This document shows positions 1 to 11,614 of a stretch of 64,000 nt of DNA, piece by piece. A program made the translations under genes and the position numbers. How positions within the stretch are numbered: the first letter of the stretch is position 1; each line of letters opens with the position of its first letter. The stretch covers positions 1 to 64,000 of the forward strand of contig JBDOQK010000043.1 in the NCBI GenBank assembly GCA_040437565.1, in the 5' to 3' direction. The DNA is from Albugo candida. Its lineage: Eukaryota > Oomycota > Peronosporomycetes > Albuginales. The notes under the pieces were generated by a model. That model was not told the origin of the DNA, made no database searches, and was given only the letters and a program-made list of their open reading frames with translations.

Positions 1-657
1 TTTCGACGTTCGAAGTTTGCAAGACTTTTTTCGTGAAAGCGACACATGGCCAACGAAGGAAGATTTCGTCGCCAACTATTACAACGACGAAGAGCTGAAC
101 ACATCGGATATGTCTGAAGAAAAGTTGCTGAGTCAACTTTACAATGAAGTCACTCAGATTCTCCAGCGTGTTCACTTGACGATTGGTCTCATCACTTGGA
201 TTACAACAACCACAAGTGGCAGATCATTTTATGTGGGAGTAAAAACCACGAAAAGAAAACATCATTTTCCATCTATTTCACGCTCACAACTCTCACGAAT
301 CGTCTGGAAACCTCCCGAACGAACCAAGAGTCATCCGATGTCGACACATTGGTCATCACGGGAGAGATCGGACGCACTGGATTCAGAACGAGTTCGAACT
401 TCTATGGCTACATCACGGCATCTTCGAAAACGTGTATTACCAATTTTCGAGGATTTACAGTTTCGTCTAGCCTTCCGAATGCTGCCAGTTCGATCTCGTT
501 TCTGGTTCTTGAAGGATATTCAGCCGATATCATATTGTGCACACAGCCTTCGTGTGGCGCAGTGGAATCCGATCAACATCTCTATCTAGATTGCGATCAC
601 ACGACACAGTTATGGAGGGAGTTACTCCCTAGTTGGGATCAGTTTTTCTCCTCTTGA
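1..657 (+). pseudogene. Relic of non-LTR retrotransposon 3' end (RT zinc-binding region)
   Basis: Two overlapping frames together resemble the C-terminal end of LINE-type reverse transcriptases. One frame carries a stretch ending FRMLPVRSRFWFL (around 450-520), the usual run before the zinc-binding domain. After a frame change the other frame reads CTQPSCG, then H, then DCDH, then W and LLPSW (about 540-650), the Cys/His pattern of the RVT zinc-binding domain. The frame change and the lack of a long ORF show that it is broken. The element runs off the left edge, so the polymerase part is not visible. A domesticated fragment is possible but nothing supports it. Confidence 0.55.
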
Positions 658-2044
658 CCACGTTGGACGCAGTTCCTGTGCAATTGTGCCAGAACTACCG
701 TCGGCATGGAAAGATTATCAGCAAATTAGATCCGATACAAGGCTTTCATTGCAAGCGGTGACAAGATAGGATAATATGCGCACGTGCCCATTAGGCCCTT
801 TCTGTGAGCTTGTCACCCAGCCTGATCCGACTAGTATCATGGTGATAGCGCTGTACGTGGAGGATTAAAGCGTCTGGTAGGGCGTCCTGGTTTCCTTGCT
901 ACACACATTCATGCAGCCCATCAGCTAATCACGTGCTGCTATAGAATCGGTGTTCGTTCAAATTCATTAAAAACGCGATCACTAAATATTATAATTTAGA
1001 CGTCTATACAAATGTTGACACTACGAGTAACAATAAATGTTTTCGGGGACCCGGAGACCCTGCCTACTTGAACGCAGCATCGATCCACTTTTTCAGCTGA
1101 TCCTTATTGGCAGTCAGATGGACCGCAATGCACCTGCAGAACTCTCTTTTCAAAGTAGGACACGTGAGCTTCAATGAAATTGTGAGAGCCCGTCGAAGCA
1201 GACGAAACCACAGCAACAAAACAAAGCTCACTGTGGGCCTTATTGAGGATTATCGAGGGTATTCGATAGCGTGTGCTCTCATCAAGTCACCACAATCGAA
1301 GGGCACGCTGCATTCTCGGAAACAGAGGGTTCAATCACGCAATAATCNNNNNNNNNNNNNNNNNNNNNNNNNNNNNNNNNNNNNNNNNNNNNNNNNNNNN
1401 NNNNNNNNNNNNNNNNNNNNNNNNNNNNNNNNNNNNNNNNNNNNNNNATTAAAGCGTCTGGTAGGGCGTCCTGGTTTCCTTGCTACACACATTCATGCAG
1501 CCCATCAGCTAATCACGTGCTGCTATAGAATCGGTGTTCGTTCAAATTCATTAAAAACGCGATCACTAAATATTATAATTTAGACGTCTATACAAATGTT
1601 GACACTACGAGTAACAATAAATGTTTTCGGGGACCCGGAGACCCTGCCTACTTGAACGCAGCATCGATCCACTTTTTCAGCTGATCCTTATTGGCAGTCA
1701 GATGGACCGCAATGCACCTGCAGAACTCTCTTTTCAAAGTAGGACACGTGAGCTTCAATGAAATTGTGAGAGCCCGTCGAAGCAGACGAAACCACAGCAA
1801 CAAAACAAAGCTCACTGTGGGCCTTATTGAGGATTATCGAGGGTATTCGATAGCGTGTGCTCTCATCAAGTCACCACAATCGAAGGGCACGCTGCATTCT
1901 CGGAAACAGAGGGTTCAATCACGCAATAATCACATTTGGATTATCTTTGATGAGCTCATGCCGATATATTGTACACTAGATCCAGAATTGCAAGACAAAT
2001 TAATGAATTATCTTCAACCCGGCTGGTACTACACACGAGCATAA
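658..2044. other. No supported gene; includes an assembly duplication
   Basis: Short open frames occur on both strands (for example plus 1691-2044), but none resembles a known family and none has a convincing start. On the minus strand a frame ends in DQLKKWIDAAFK near 1070-1190 (and again at 1654-1774). It reads like a protein C-terminus but has no recognisable partner exon. Much of the stretch is present twice because of the N gap at 1348. Confidence 0.5.
864..1931. repeat. Assembly gap (N 1348-1447) with identical 484-bp flanks
   Basis: Bases 864-1347 recur at 1448-1931 on either side of exactly 100 N. This is an unmerged contig overlap; only one copy should be counted. Confidence 0.93.
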
Positions 2045-5000
2045 CACAGCCAGACCTGAATTAGCGGCTTTAGAGAACTTAACCTAGTGGACTGATTTCA
2101 CCTCGAAATACTTCACCTGGCTTACTGAAGAAGACCTGCAAGTAAGTATGCGTGCTGTAATCCCTGAATACTGATGTCATTCAGGCGCATGCTTTGACAA
2201 AAGCGCCTTCCGACGTACCAGTATATGTCTCTTCCAAGGTTGATGCCATGTTGATAGCAAATAATACGAGCGGTTTGAGCGACCCCGCCCCAGGTTTAAA
2301 TCATGATGAAATCGAGACTTCCAATCAATCAACACTTCTCAACCCTTATCAGCGGAATTGTCAACATCATACACTGGAGCATTCTGTACGTAATGCATAT
2401 TGAGGGATCAACAGCGCCTGAGCTGCAAATCACACATCCATTATTGCTATTAGCTTTCTTGACCATGTTTGTACTCATGTTCCAACAGTCTTGTGAATGA
2501 ATTTTGTTCCACTTGTACATAGAGACGTTATCGTACAGGAAGATTCTACTTCCAAAAGTCGGAAACTGTTTGAGCAGTGAGATGATCGCCGTCGACTTGT
2601 AAGATTGCTCAAGAATCTTCTTTGAATACGGTGTCAGCGTACGGACTGACTTCAACGTTCTCCTTGATTATCTATCGAGCCACATGGCACAACTTATCAT
2701 GACTGAAAATCATTGGCCACTACTAGAACGCGTCATACTATTCTTTACATGGACATCTATCATATGTGGAACCCGCCCCCACGTACATTGCGTCTCCGAC
2801 ACACTACGATCGCGTCTTGCATGTAGTTAACGCATAAAGTAACCGTTCTCATAGAGTACAGCGAGGTGCAATTGCTTAAAACACCTGAGAACTTCGAGTA
2901 TGGAACGACGGATAGTGCCAAAGTGTATCCACAGTTCCTCTTTATTGACGACCGAAAGCGGGGCGTACCGTTGGCGCTCTAATAGAAATTCCCGACCAAA
3001 AATCCAATGGTTGTCATCAATACTCACGAATGAAGGGCGGAATATTTGTATCGCAAGCGTGTCCACTCTGTTGCTTTCGATGCCTGCACTTATCAGCTCC
3101 ACTCTTTTAGCCTTGGTGTGGATATATAAAGTGATTCGAAAGGTTCGTAAAGCAAAGGTCCATTAGTAACACCTCCCCGCGCGACTGCATCAAACCTTAT
3201 CTGTCGTTCACCATTTGCTCTGGTTGATGTGCTTTTTTTATCGACGATCGAGCAGGGGACACTTTTATAAGAAACCTTGCAGCCACTTTATATTTTCGTT
3301 TAAAGCTTATGTTATGGCTCCCTCTCAAGTGACGATCGCTGAACGAATGCACACAATTTGGTCTCATTCACCACCACTGCAAAGAGTCCTTCCTGCATCC
3401 TTCTGATATCGGATTTCGCACTTTCACAGCTTTTTCGTGTACACCTCCAGGAAAGATGAATCGCTGGAAAGCTGGTAGCTGTATCCATCGGAGTAATTAT
3501 CTGATGAGCTTCTCAAATGGCGGCCTCATGACAAGAAACGTGGATATGGCCTGAATCCAGGTTAGTAGGATGGATGCAATAGAATAGCCCAAGAGGTGGC
3601 GGCTTGAAGCCCAATTGTTCCCGACAAGTTCTGCTCGGTACAACTTCGATACCATTATAATGCTTGCTTGCCGAGAATGCATGCGTTCTCTATGACACTT
3701 GTGTCAACGTGTTTGGCCATGAGGATAAAGGTCTGTAGAAGACTCGTTGCATGTCCGACTTCGCTTCACTTCGAAATGTAACACTCTCTACAAGGCTGAA
3801 TGGAGAGCCCGGATGTTAAAAACTGTCGCTTTGCAAGTATCCATCTGAAAGCCGAAGAGCCATCTCATCCACACGTTTCCACTCACATCAGCAGGACTCG
3901 TATCGGTTGCGCACAATGTCAGTGAATCGTTGGAACGAGGGCGTCGTAGGTCATCGCAATACACTCCGTTCCATCATTTTAGAGTCTGGCTCGGATGCTT
4001 GTAAATAACTCTTCCTTACAACTTGTCCTGCAAAGAAAAATTGGTACTCAAATGGAATGTGCTTCTGATCACTTAATTAGAATTACAAAATGGCTCCTAA
4101 CCCAGCTGATCATTGCATTTATAAGTATATTAATTAGATTTTATATAATCTTGATCATATATTCGCATCTACCAAACTACTCCATCGATCGTTGAGCATT
4201 TTAAATTCTACGCATGTGCGTTCCAAAGGCAAAGGCACCATCTCTACTTGTACTGAGATACATGCCACATATGTGAGGAATTCGCTTCTGTTCGCAATCA
4301 ATATTGCAAGTGTTCAAAATCTTGTCATTTTGAGAGAATGAAGCAATACGTAGATCAGAGCTTCACAGGCGCATAAATTCCATTTACTTGGGTCTCCGTA
4401 TAGCTTCATTTACTCGTACAAAATTAGATTACTTTCTGACACGATATCATGTCCGAGGTAGCCGCATATGTGAGCTAGCTAGACTTCATAGAATATCCAG
4501 GGACGGATCATGCTCCATTGGCTGTATCGGATGGTGTATGAAAGGCTGTGCAACCATTTCATATTTCCCGTCCTTCCTCTGAGGTTTCCATACATCGACA
4601 ACAGAACTGTTTTGGCTGGGTTTCCAGTGTAAATTCGAGTTTATAAGAGCAATCAGATCTTTGAATTACAATTCCAATCACTGAAGATCGTTTCTCCTCT
4701 TCATCACTATTTTTATCCGAAAGCGTCACTATCAACCTCAGCGTCAATCGGAACGTCTTTTAGCATCATCATCCACACGATAGAGAAGCCGTACCCATGC
4801 CTTCAGCGTCCAACTCATGCGCATTTATCACACTTCAATTCTTACTGGAATGAACGCGTTCGTTCGTCCAAGATTTTGACTATTTCAGTGATCGCCTCTA
4901 TACATTCCGGCTGTTACCAAACGATTGACGCTGCATGTAATAAAAGTTATTTCAGTCAATTTTCCAAATGGGTTGTTGATCACTATCTCATTCAGTTGCG

Positions 5001-5917
5001 TCTTTGTTGTGAATCNNNNNNNNNNNNNNNNNNNNNNNNNNNNNNNNNNNNNNNNNNNNNNNNNNNNNNNNNNNNNNNNNNNNNNNNNNNNNNNNNNNNN
5101 NNNNNNNNNNNNNNNCTGGAATGAACGCGTTCGTTCGTCCAAGATTTTGACTATTTCAGTGATCGCCTCTATACATTCCGGCTGTTACCAAACGATTGAC
5201 GCTGCATGTAATAAAAGTTATTTCAGTCAATTTTCCAAATGGGTTGTTGATCACTATCTCATTCAGTTGCGTCTTTGTTGTGAATCACCTGCTCTTCTTC
5301 TGTGAATGTCATTGTTAAAAGACAGACCTATAGACGTTTTGAAAGGCTTTTGGGTTAATTAGAAGAGATTCCGGCTAGCAAAATGGGCGTTTGTCGCTGC
5401 CGTAAGTGGTTGGGAAATTTTATCAAAGGTGTCCTGATGGGAAGTTATAAAGCCAGCATTTCTTCGTGTCGCTATAACGTGATGCTCACTGATCGAGGGA
5501 AGGAAAAGGAGGCCACGTACTCGCAGAGTCGTGAATTTGTATGCAGTAATTTGTATGCCGACAAAGTAGCGATGAAGTAAGAATCGAACGAGACAACTAT
5601 TAGGCTATTGTCATGCTCACGTGGGTATACAGTACGTATTCTATGATTCTACATGATTACCTAATTCTCTTTGAAATGGTTTATCGTCCTTTTCTGTGCA
5701 TACAGTGCGAATTGTGAGCTTCTAAACTTGTCCATTCGTTGTTTACGCGACATATATGTGCACACAAACCTGTGGAAAGTACGATTCTACGAATAAGATG
5801 TTTACTCGTCAACTTTTTCCCTCTCGATTTGCATCATTTCAATTTCCTACAACTCGAACGTATCAGCTAAACTCAAGAACACGAATTTGACGATCATATC
5901 ACCGCAGCAGTTGAGCG
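2045..5917. other. No supported gene
   Basis: AT-rich stretch with only short frames. Two minus-strand frames (2329-2655 and 2827-3102) are the longest. The second contains HWIFGREFLLERQ, faintly reminiscent of the pepsin-family WILGDVFL strand, but this is too weak to call. No start, splice structure or family assignment can be supported. I see nothing else of note apart from the duplicated sequence around the N gap at 5016. Confidence 0.45.
4845..5286. repeat. Assembly gap (N 5016-5115) with identical 171-bp flanks
   Basis: Bases 4845-5015 recur at 5116-5286 on either side of 100 N. This is an unmerged overlap, not a tandem repeat. Confidence 0.93.
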
Positions 5918-7144
5918 ATGAAAGCTCTATCTATGAAAACGTTCAGTCTTTTTGTACTCCAAGCATTCCAAGAGCGTCAGCCTTTCGTAGGGGGCGCTTA
6001 CGTCGATTTGGTCCCTGTATCATCCACAACATCTGAGAGAAAGCTCGAAAGCGGATTGGGTGTTGAGATACACCCTCCTTTGGTATTTACGCACGACGGA
6101 GCTTTGGTGGAAGCAGAAGAATCTACTTTGTACGATGTGAAGCTCATCATCCATGCCGAAAAAATGAATTCGATGGAAGTAGAGTATAAGGGTCGCGTTC
6201 CGGGAATAAAGAAAATTTATTACACGACTTTTGTGTATGCGAACGGGTATGTAACTGGATGGATAATGGCTGAGGAAACCTTGAAACAGTGGATCCATAG
6301 CGGAACGCTAGTTCGTTCCGACAATTTGATGCTTCTTGATCCACTAATGTACATCAGAAATTTTCCGGGGATATATACCTTTGCAATGACATCCGATACT
6401 CGCTTGCCCTACCTCTACTTTGGAGACAGATTTTCCATCTCCGGCTATCGTAAATCGAGACGGGATGATTTGAAGCACGAAAGAGAGGAAGTAATGAAGA
6501 ATGCCAAAGAGCGACGTAATGAAGAACAAAAGGAAATCGAAGAGAGACATAAGGTGTTCGATAAGAAAAAATATGAAGAAAATATGGTCACGGAAGGATC
6601 TCAAGAAATTAAACTTTTTGGGTCGACGTATCAATGCATGTTGAAATTCGATCCTGGTATGGGAGCTACCAGAATTCCAGACAAAGCTTACCAAAAGCTC
6701 GGAAGGGAACTTGGAAAAAAAGTTGTCGAAAAAGACGGTCGTTACCAAGGAAAATGTGAGGACATAAAAAAATCACTGAAAGTCACAAAACTGGAACCCT
6801 TACGTGATAGGTTCTCTATATCCTTTTGGACAAGGCACCACGTAGAGTTCAACTACCTTCGTGTGTTGCTCGAAGAAAATGGACATTGTATTCTTGATCT
6901 TGTAAATGGCCATGACTCTTGTGTATTGGGCACTTCTTTCTTGGGGGTATTAGCTTACAACGTTGAACCAAGCTATGATCCAATCGCTAAACCATATGAA
7001 ATACATCTGGCCGCCGCAGTGGGTACGTTATCGGATCTGGTCACTGCATCCGATACGAACCCGGACGAATGCATGGAACACTCAGTAGGATGCAATGGTG
7101 TACTCCAATTTTTCTCTCGATATATACTTCCTGAGAGTGACTAA
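5918..7144 (+). CDS. Degenerate pepsin-fold (A1-like) protein, family member 1
   Basis: Intronless 408-residue protein starting at an ATG after an upstream A/T-rich leader. The C-terminal part follows the C-lobe of pepsin-type aspartic proteases. FDPGMGA (about 244-250) sits where the catalytic DTG loop belongs, Cys280 and Cys324 match the conserved C-lobe disulfide spacing, and CVLGTSFL (335-342) matches the WILGDVFL strand near the end. DPG instead of DTG means the threonine is lost. No N-lobe DTG is visible either, so protease activity is unlikely. Residues about 180-222 form a highly charged Lys/Glu/Arg stretch, a likely helical or coiled-coil insert absent from its relatives. The first 18 residues are moderately hydrophobic and could be a signal peptide. 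It is the most diverged of the four intact copies. Function unknown. Confidence 0.7.
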   Translation: MKALSMKTFSLFVLQAFQERQPFVGGAYVDLVPVSSTTSERKLESGLGVEIHPPLVFTHDGALVEAEESTLYDVKLIIHAEKMNSMEVEYKGRVPGIKKIYYTTFVYANGYVTGWIMAEETLKQWIHSGTLVRSDNLMLLDPLMYIRNFPGIYTFAMTSDTRLPYLYFGDRFSISGYRKSRRDDLKHEREEVMKNAKERRNEEQKEIEERHKVFDKKKYEENMVTEGSQEIKLFGSTYQCMLKFDPGMGATRIPDKAYQKLGRELGKKVVEKDGRYQGKCEDIKKSLKVTKLEPLRDRFSISFWTRHHVEFNYLRVLLEENGHCILDLVNGHDSCVLGTSFLGVLAYNVEPSYDPIAKPYEIHLAAAVGTLSDLVTASDTNPDECMEHSVGCNGVLQFFSRYILPESD

Positions 7145-8672
7145 TTCGCCAGCTACATTTCTAATTTTCTAATCTGAGAATAACTTCACCATTTTGGTCA
7201 ATGCTATCCTACAACGCCCGCCATTTTAATGGGTATTTGTCGCTATTACCTCGATTTTTCACGTTGGCATAATTTTTTTTAAGGGTGAGAATCGAACACA
7301 CGTAAGGACGATAAGCCGTTGAATCATGCCTCTATCTGTGATACTGCATGAGCATAGTAAGAGACCCTGATGACATAAACATAGAAGTAGGACCTGACTT
7401 TGTAAAAGTGCACGATACAGTGGGTGACGAGATAACCGGTGTTTCCCGATTCTTCATGCAAACCCACTTTAGTCGTTTAAGCTAAGCTCGGACTCCTCTG
7501 CCGTGTTCTAGCATGCATGCGTTGACTGGCTAGGATGAAAGCTTGAGTTGTGCGTCTACATGCCCCTGTTGAATAATCTATTGCGACATTACAATATATA
7601 ATAGGAATCCACCAGTTGCTCGATGTATGTTTCCATATCATCAAATGCCATGTAGCCCATACAAGTTCATACCATTCTCTTTCAACTTTTGTCAATAAAT
7701 CTCTTCCAATTGTCCATCACGCAATCGCTGCAATATTTTATTAGTTGTAATCTGAAAAAAGCAGTGTAAAGTTACAATCGATATGTTTGGTATGGTGCTA
7801 ACGCTGATTTCAACCACATCATTCGATTTCGCATTGTCGCCTCTTTCTAATCGAGTGTAAGTGAGACGCGAATGGAGCCCCTGGACACATTGTTTGTGTT
7901 TCGGTTCGGTTTAGCACACATTCTCAACTCTGAAATCTCATTTCACTAATTGATAGCTAGCGTCGCTTTGTCTTTGCGTGAGACGTTCATGCTTTGCCAG
8001 CGTCCTTAGGGTACAGGTTGTACGTCAAGACCGATATCCTCTTTCTTTTCATAATGAAAAAAAAGGATAGGTATAGTACCGTCTGATACAGGTCGTACGT
8101 CAAGACCGATATCCTCTTTCTTTTCATATCAAGACAAGGTACAACATGGGTATGGTACCGTTTACATCATAATTCGAAGCAGTCCATGAATCAGAATCAG
8201 AACGACTGGTTGACAATACAGACTCAGACTCAGAAATACGTCAACAGAATGATCTCCTCGGAAGACTACCGCGCTGCAGCCATCTCACAGTCGCACATAG
8301 CGAAATGCCAGGTTCAACGAGATTTCGTGAATCAGTTAATGAGCAGCAATTAGATATAAACGCTACTAATACGAAAAGGAAAGCCTTTGTTGGTGCTCGT
8401 GCAATTTTCTCCATTCAACTGCTACTCTCACATGTGACATATCTGCTACGCTTTATGCCGGAAAGGAGAGCACTTTCTATGTAGTCACGTGACCAACGGA
8501 CGATTTGAGAAGAGATGGACCGAGTTTTAGGGACGTAAAGCGGCAGATACTACTCAAAAGCTTTTGTCGAAGACGGAAGAGTTATTCTTCGTCAACAAAG
8601 TATGCAACAATTGAATGTGTTTCCAATGAGATACGTCAACTACTGAAAAAGAAATCGAAAGAATAGCATTGA
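7145..8672. other. Intergenic, no supported gene
   Basis: No conserved coding sequence seen. Minus strand 7281-7333 resembles the 3' half of a tRNA (T-loop TTCGATT flanked by a near-complete stem), but no matching 5' acceptor strand was found, so it is at best a tRNA fossil or SINE remnant. A tandem direct repeat lies at 8012-8161. Confidence 0.4.
8012..8161. repeat. Two-copy direct repeat, period about 75 bp
   Basis: The block starting TACAGGTTGTACGTCAAGAC at 8012 recurs with one substitution at 8087 (42 bases, 8012-8053 versus 8087-8128). Each copy is followed by GGTAT(A/G)GTACCGT. There is no N gap here, so this is a real tandem duplication with an imperfect spacer. Confidence 0.85.
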
Positions 8673-9020
8673 ATGGCTCCAAATTGTGAAGTGATCGCTA
8701 AAGATACAAAAAGGGTGTTCATCGATTGTATCATGTGGAGAAAGCGGTTCAATCCCTGTATTGTTCTTGCAGAAAGGTGTTACCGATGTGTTACTTATTC
8801 AATCGGCTTTGCCGCTAGTCATTGGTTTCTTGCAATGTCGAATTTATCTACGAAGCAAACAGTAGACCACCCGAGATGTAGACAGAAAGGGGTAGCAAAC
8901 GGTAAAATGTACGTATTATCCAAAGAGCTAGAAGAAAGGGTAGCTCCATTGCATTCAACCAGTTTGGGAGCCGGATTGCAAATGAAGTATATCGAAAGGA
9001 GTGTTGCTGTTGGTGGTTAA
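8673..9020 (+). pseudogene. S-adenosylhomocysteinase C-terminal relic
   Basis: The 115-codon frame is a decayed fragment of S-adenosylhomocysteine hydrolase. KRF, then IVLAE, then SIGFAASHWFLAMSN parallels the family's IVLAEGRLVNLG and ATGHPSFVMSNSFTNQ, and MYVLSKELEERVAPLH parallels VYVLPKKLDEEVARLH. Several strictly conserved residues are changed (GHPSFVMSN became SHWFLAMSN). Residues between KRF and IVLAE are deleted, the N-terminal catalytic and NAD domains are missing, and the terminal HYRY is not in frame. No introns are evident within the fragment. It is a non-functional relic; an intact copy should exist elsewhere. Confidence 0.75.
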
Positions 9021-10156
9021 AAACGTATTGATAACTGACCATAAAGACACAGACGCTCATTACCATCCAACTAATGGCACTGCTACCGAGAATGAGTGCT
9101 TATGGTCAGTCAACTGAATGCTTGTTCAGACCAAGCAGATAGACAAAGATCGTGACATAAAACGATTTTATTCGTCACGAGATCATCGAGAACGCCGACA
9201 ACTTGAGCATTTTTTGTGGTGTGTGGATCCGTAATTGGAGTGCAATTGACTGATTCTTAGTGCGATGTCAATCAGTAAANNNNNNNNNNNNNNNNNNNNN
9301 NNNNNNNNNNNNNNNNNNNNNNNNNNNNNNNNNNNNNNNNNNNNNNNNNNNNNNNNNNNNNNNNNNNNNNNNNNNNNNNATCCAACTAATGGCACTGCTA
9401 CCGAGAATGAGTGCTTATGGTCAGTCAACTGAATGCTTGTTCAGACCAAGCAGATAGACAAAGATCGTGACATAAAACGATTTTATTCGTCACGAGATCA
9501 TCGAGAACGCCGACAACTTGAGCATTTTTTGTGGTGTGTGGATCCGTAATTGGAGTGCAATTGACTGATTCTTAGTGCGATGTCAATCAGTAAAAGTCGA
9601 CTGACTCAGTAAAGGTCGTAGACGACTCTCAGTCAGCACTGCCGCGGATGGAGATACAGAATTCGCTGCATGGTACATTCACTGATGTAGGACATGCTTC
9701 ACCATTATGCAGCCAAAAGAGACACAGTGTCTCCGACTGCACTTTTACTTGGTAGGGTAGGCGACCAGATATCTCAATACAACGTCAAGTAACACAGAGC
9801 AGCATCGAATGCACGATCGTAAAGTCGAACGCTCATGGTACCTTTGAGAGTGTGTGGGGAATGCATGATCACTTAAGAGTAAACGCAAATGATCTCTGAC
9901 CCACTGCACTTACGGATTGGTATGGACATTTGCACTCGGAGGCACAAGGAAGAAACACCATTAGACTAAAAGGTGTATACACTGAGGTTGTCAAGCCCAT
10001 CTCCATGGAGCTTATCAATCGGCTACTGCGAAGGCCACGTGACATCGCTTCAATGAGCTTTTCTATCTTCATGGAGAGCAAGACAGTCCAGCGAATGTAT
10101 TGATCAATGGAACGGTCAAATCTTTGATTATATGGAACTCAACTTGCGTCATTATA
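9021..10156. other. No supported gene; includes an assembly duplication
   Basis: Only short uninformative frames are present. The sequence around the N gap at 9280 is duplicated artificially. The last 100 bases form the 3' flank of the minus-strand AAGAB gene. Confidence 0.5.
9065..9594. repeat. Assembly gap (N 9280-9379) with identical 215-bp flanks
   Basis: Bases 9065-9279 recur at 9380-9594 on either side of 100 N; unmerged contig overlap. Confidence 0.93.
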
Positions 10157-10900
10157 TCAATCCTCGTCATGGCCGATCAGCTCCCAAAGTCTAATCGCAA
10201 CTTCTTCGGCTTCTCGTCGACGAGCTTCATGCGTGACTTTAGAACCATTCTCGCGAATCTGTCGCACTTGCGATAACAAGGAATCGAATGCATCCATATC
10301 CCCATTTACTGCGTCTGTATCAATACCATCACTCTGCGATACAGTCGACATCGCGTTTGGCTCTATTTTTTGCATGGATTTCCACATTGTACTCTCTAGT
10401 GCTTCCACAACACGCGCCAAACCTTTGCATTCCGTGTCGTCTTCTTTGCGTCTCCTATCATCATCGTCCATGTCGATCAGCTCCATTGAATGATCTAAGC
10501 AGAAGGATTCCAATTCCGCTGCAGTACATACGCTTTGTCCACTGAATTCAATAGCAGAATACACAATTAATAGAGAAATACTGAGTGGATAGAGCTCTGC
10601 AATAGCTTGCATCGCGTCGCGGACATTCGTAAATGTCGATCGATCATTTCGGTTAATTACGAAAATAATGCCTTCATACATTCTTTCAGTCATTTGACGG
10701 TGGAAATCTTCAGATAGGTCATTTGGTAGAGTATAAACATCAATTTCTACGTCAGCGATGTAGTACTTTGTCTTTAAATGTAGTGTTAGGTCGTTCGTAC
10801 TGCTTCTGTGAGTTTTCTTCCCGATACTATTCTGCAGATTTCGCAAAAAGCTTATGTTTCCCACTTGCGAATTTCCCGCAATCAAAAGGCGTGACTTCAT
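10157..10900 (-). CDS. AAGAB: Alpha/gamma-adaptin-binding protein p34 (AAGAB/Irc6 type)
   Basis: Single-exon 247-residue protein from the ATG at 10900. The N-terminus begins KSRLLIAGNSQVGNISFLRN, a P-loop-like G-domain start as in the pseudo-GTPase domain of AAGAB. Its GxxxxGN lacks the usual GK[ST], consistent with a non-hydrolysing fold. The middle is acidic and variable. The C-terminal 45 residues, FDSLLSQVRQIRENG then HEARRREAEEVAIRLW, match the p34 C-terminal helix pair. The family is a chaperone for assembly of AP-1 and AP-2 clathrin adaptor complexes in the cytosol. It is the only clear housekeeping gene in the first 28 kb, an island between relics. Short length is normal for protist homologues. 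Confidence 0.75.
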   Translation of the reverse strand: MKSRLLIAGNSQVGNISFLRNLQNSIGKKTHRSSTNDLTLHLKTKYYIADVEIDVYTLPNDLSEDFHRQMTERMYEGIIFVINRNDRSTFTNVRDAMQAIAELYPLSISLLIVYSAIEFSGQSVCTAAELESFCLDHSMELIDMDDDDRRRKEDDTECKGLARVVEALESTMWKSMQKIEPNAMSTVSQSDGIDTDAVNGDMDAFDSLLSQVRQIRENGSKVTHEARRREAEEVAIRLWELIGHDED

Positions 10901-11099
10901 GATTCGATTTTGTTTTATTACAAGGAAGCGTATTGATTGGAAGAGCTTTCAAGCAGCTCACGACTGATAATGTCTCGCCAGCAGAACGCGGCTATGGTAC
11001 TAAGTTTGCTAGAAATGTCGGAATTAGATCTCGAAGGTACACGTCGTTCATTCTGTTGGAAGAATCTTTTAGTTTTCCCATCCATTTATATTGCTTTTA

Positions 11100-11614
11100 A
11101 GTAAAGAATTATGGAAATGCAGTGACTTCTGAGTCAATTATTTGAAGTTGAGGCACATGCGATTTATTTCCTTGCAATGCTCTCACAAAGTTCTTCCTTG
11201 TGATATCCTTCAGCTTGCCGTACACGTAGACATCCACATCACCATCCGCTATCGCGAATTTTGGATAATTAAGACGTCAGTGACTGTCGCATCGTACCGC
11301 GTTAGCTGTTGAAATGTCGTAAATAGAATACATACATTACTTGAATCGCACTATTTCTACGCTACTGTCGTATGAATGTTATGTGTCAAGTGTGACGAAA
11401 AGTGCTCATCTTAATTTCCCCATTTGATTTCGAGGCTGATTATTGATACAGAGCATAATTGATCGAGGTCGGATTCGGTGACTGTGAGACCATTACATAG
11501 AGGGATAAAAATTCGCATTCCTGATACGAATGTAGCTTTCATCCGACCCGCATTTGACAACAAAACATTTATTTTCAAGTTGTCGATGGAGTCGATTAGA
11601 GCTTTGCACAGCAC
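11100..11614 (-). pseudogene. Unrecognised broken gene, relic copy A
   Basis: The minus strand carries coding-looking blocks: an upstream frame from 11614 ending near 11411 (contains SDLDQLCSVSI), then YDSSVEIVRF near 11370, then, after an intron-like GT...AG stretch, YDATVTDVLIIQNSR followed by a stop. A shifted frame then reads DVDVYVYGKLKDITRKNFVR and runs on to a stop near 11110. Frames do not join cleanly. The same ordered blocks recur in decayed form at 15000-15650, which is the main reason to believe they were once coding. I do not recognise the family. Confidence 0.45.

Noticed and set aside
2827-3102. Minus-strand frame with HWIFGREFL as a further pepsin-fold family member
   Set aside because: Only a short chance-level resemblance to the terminal strand; the surrounding residues do not follow the family and no catalytic-loop or Cys landmarks precede it.
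8012-8161. CRISPR-like or satellite array
   Set aside because: Only two copies with an imperfect spacer; a simple tandem duplication.
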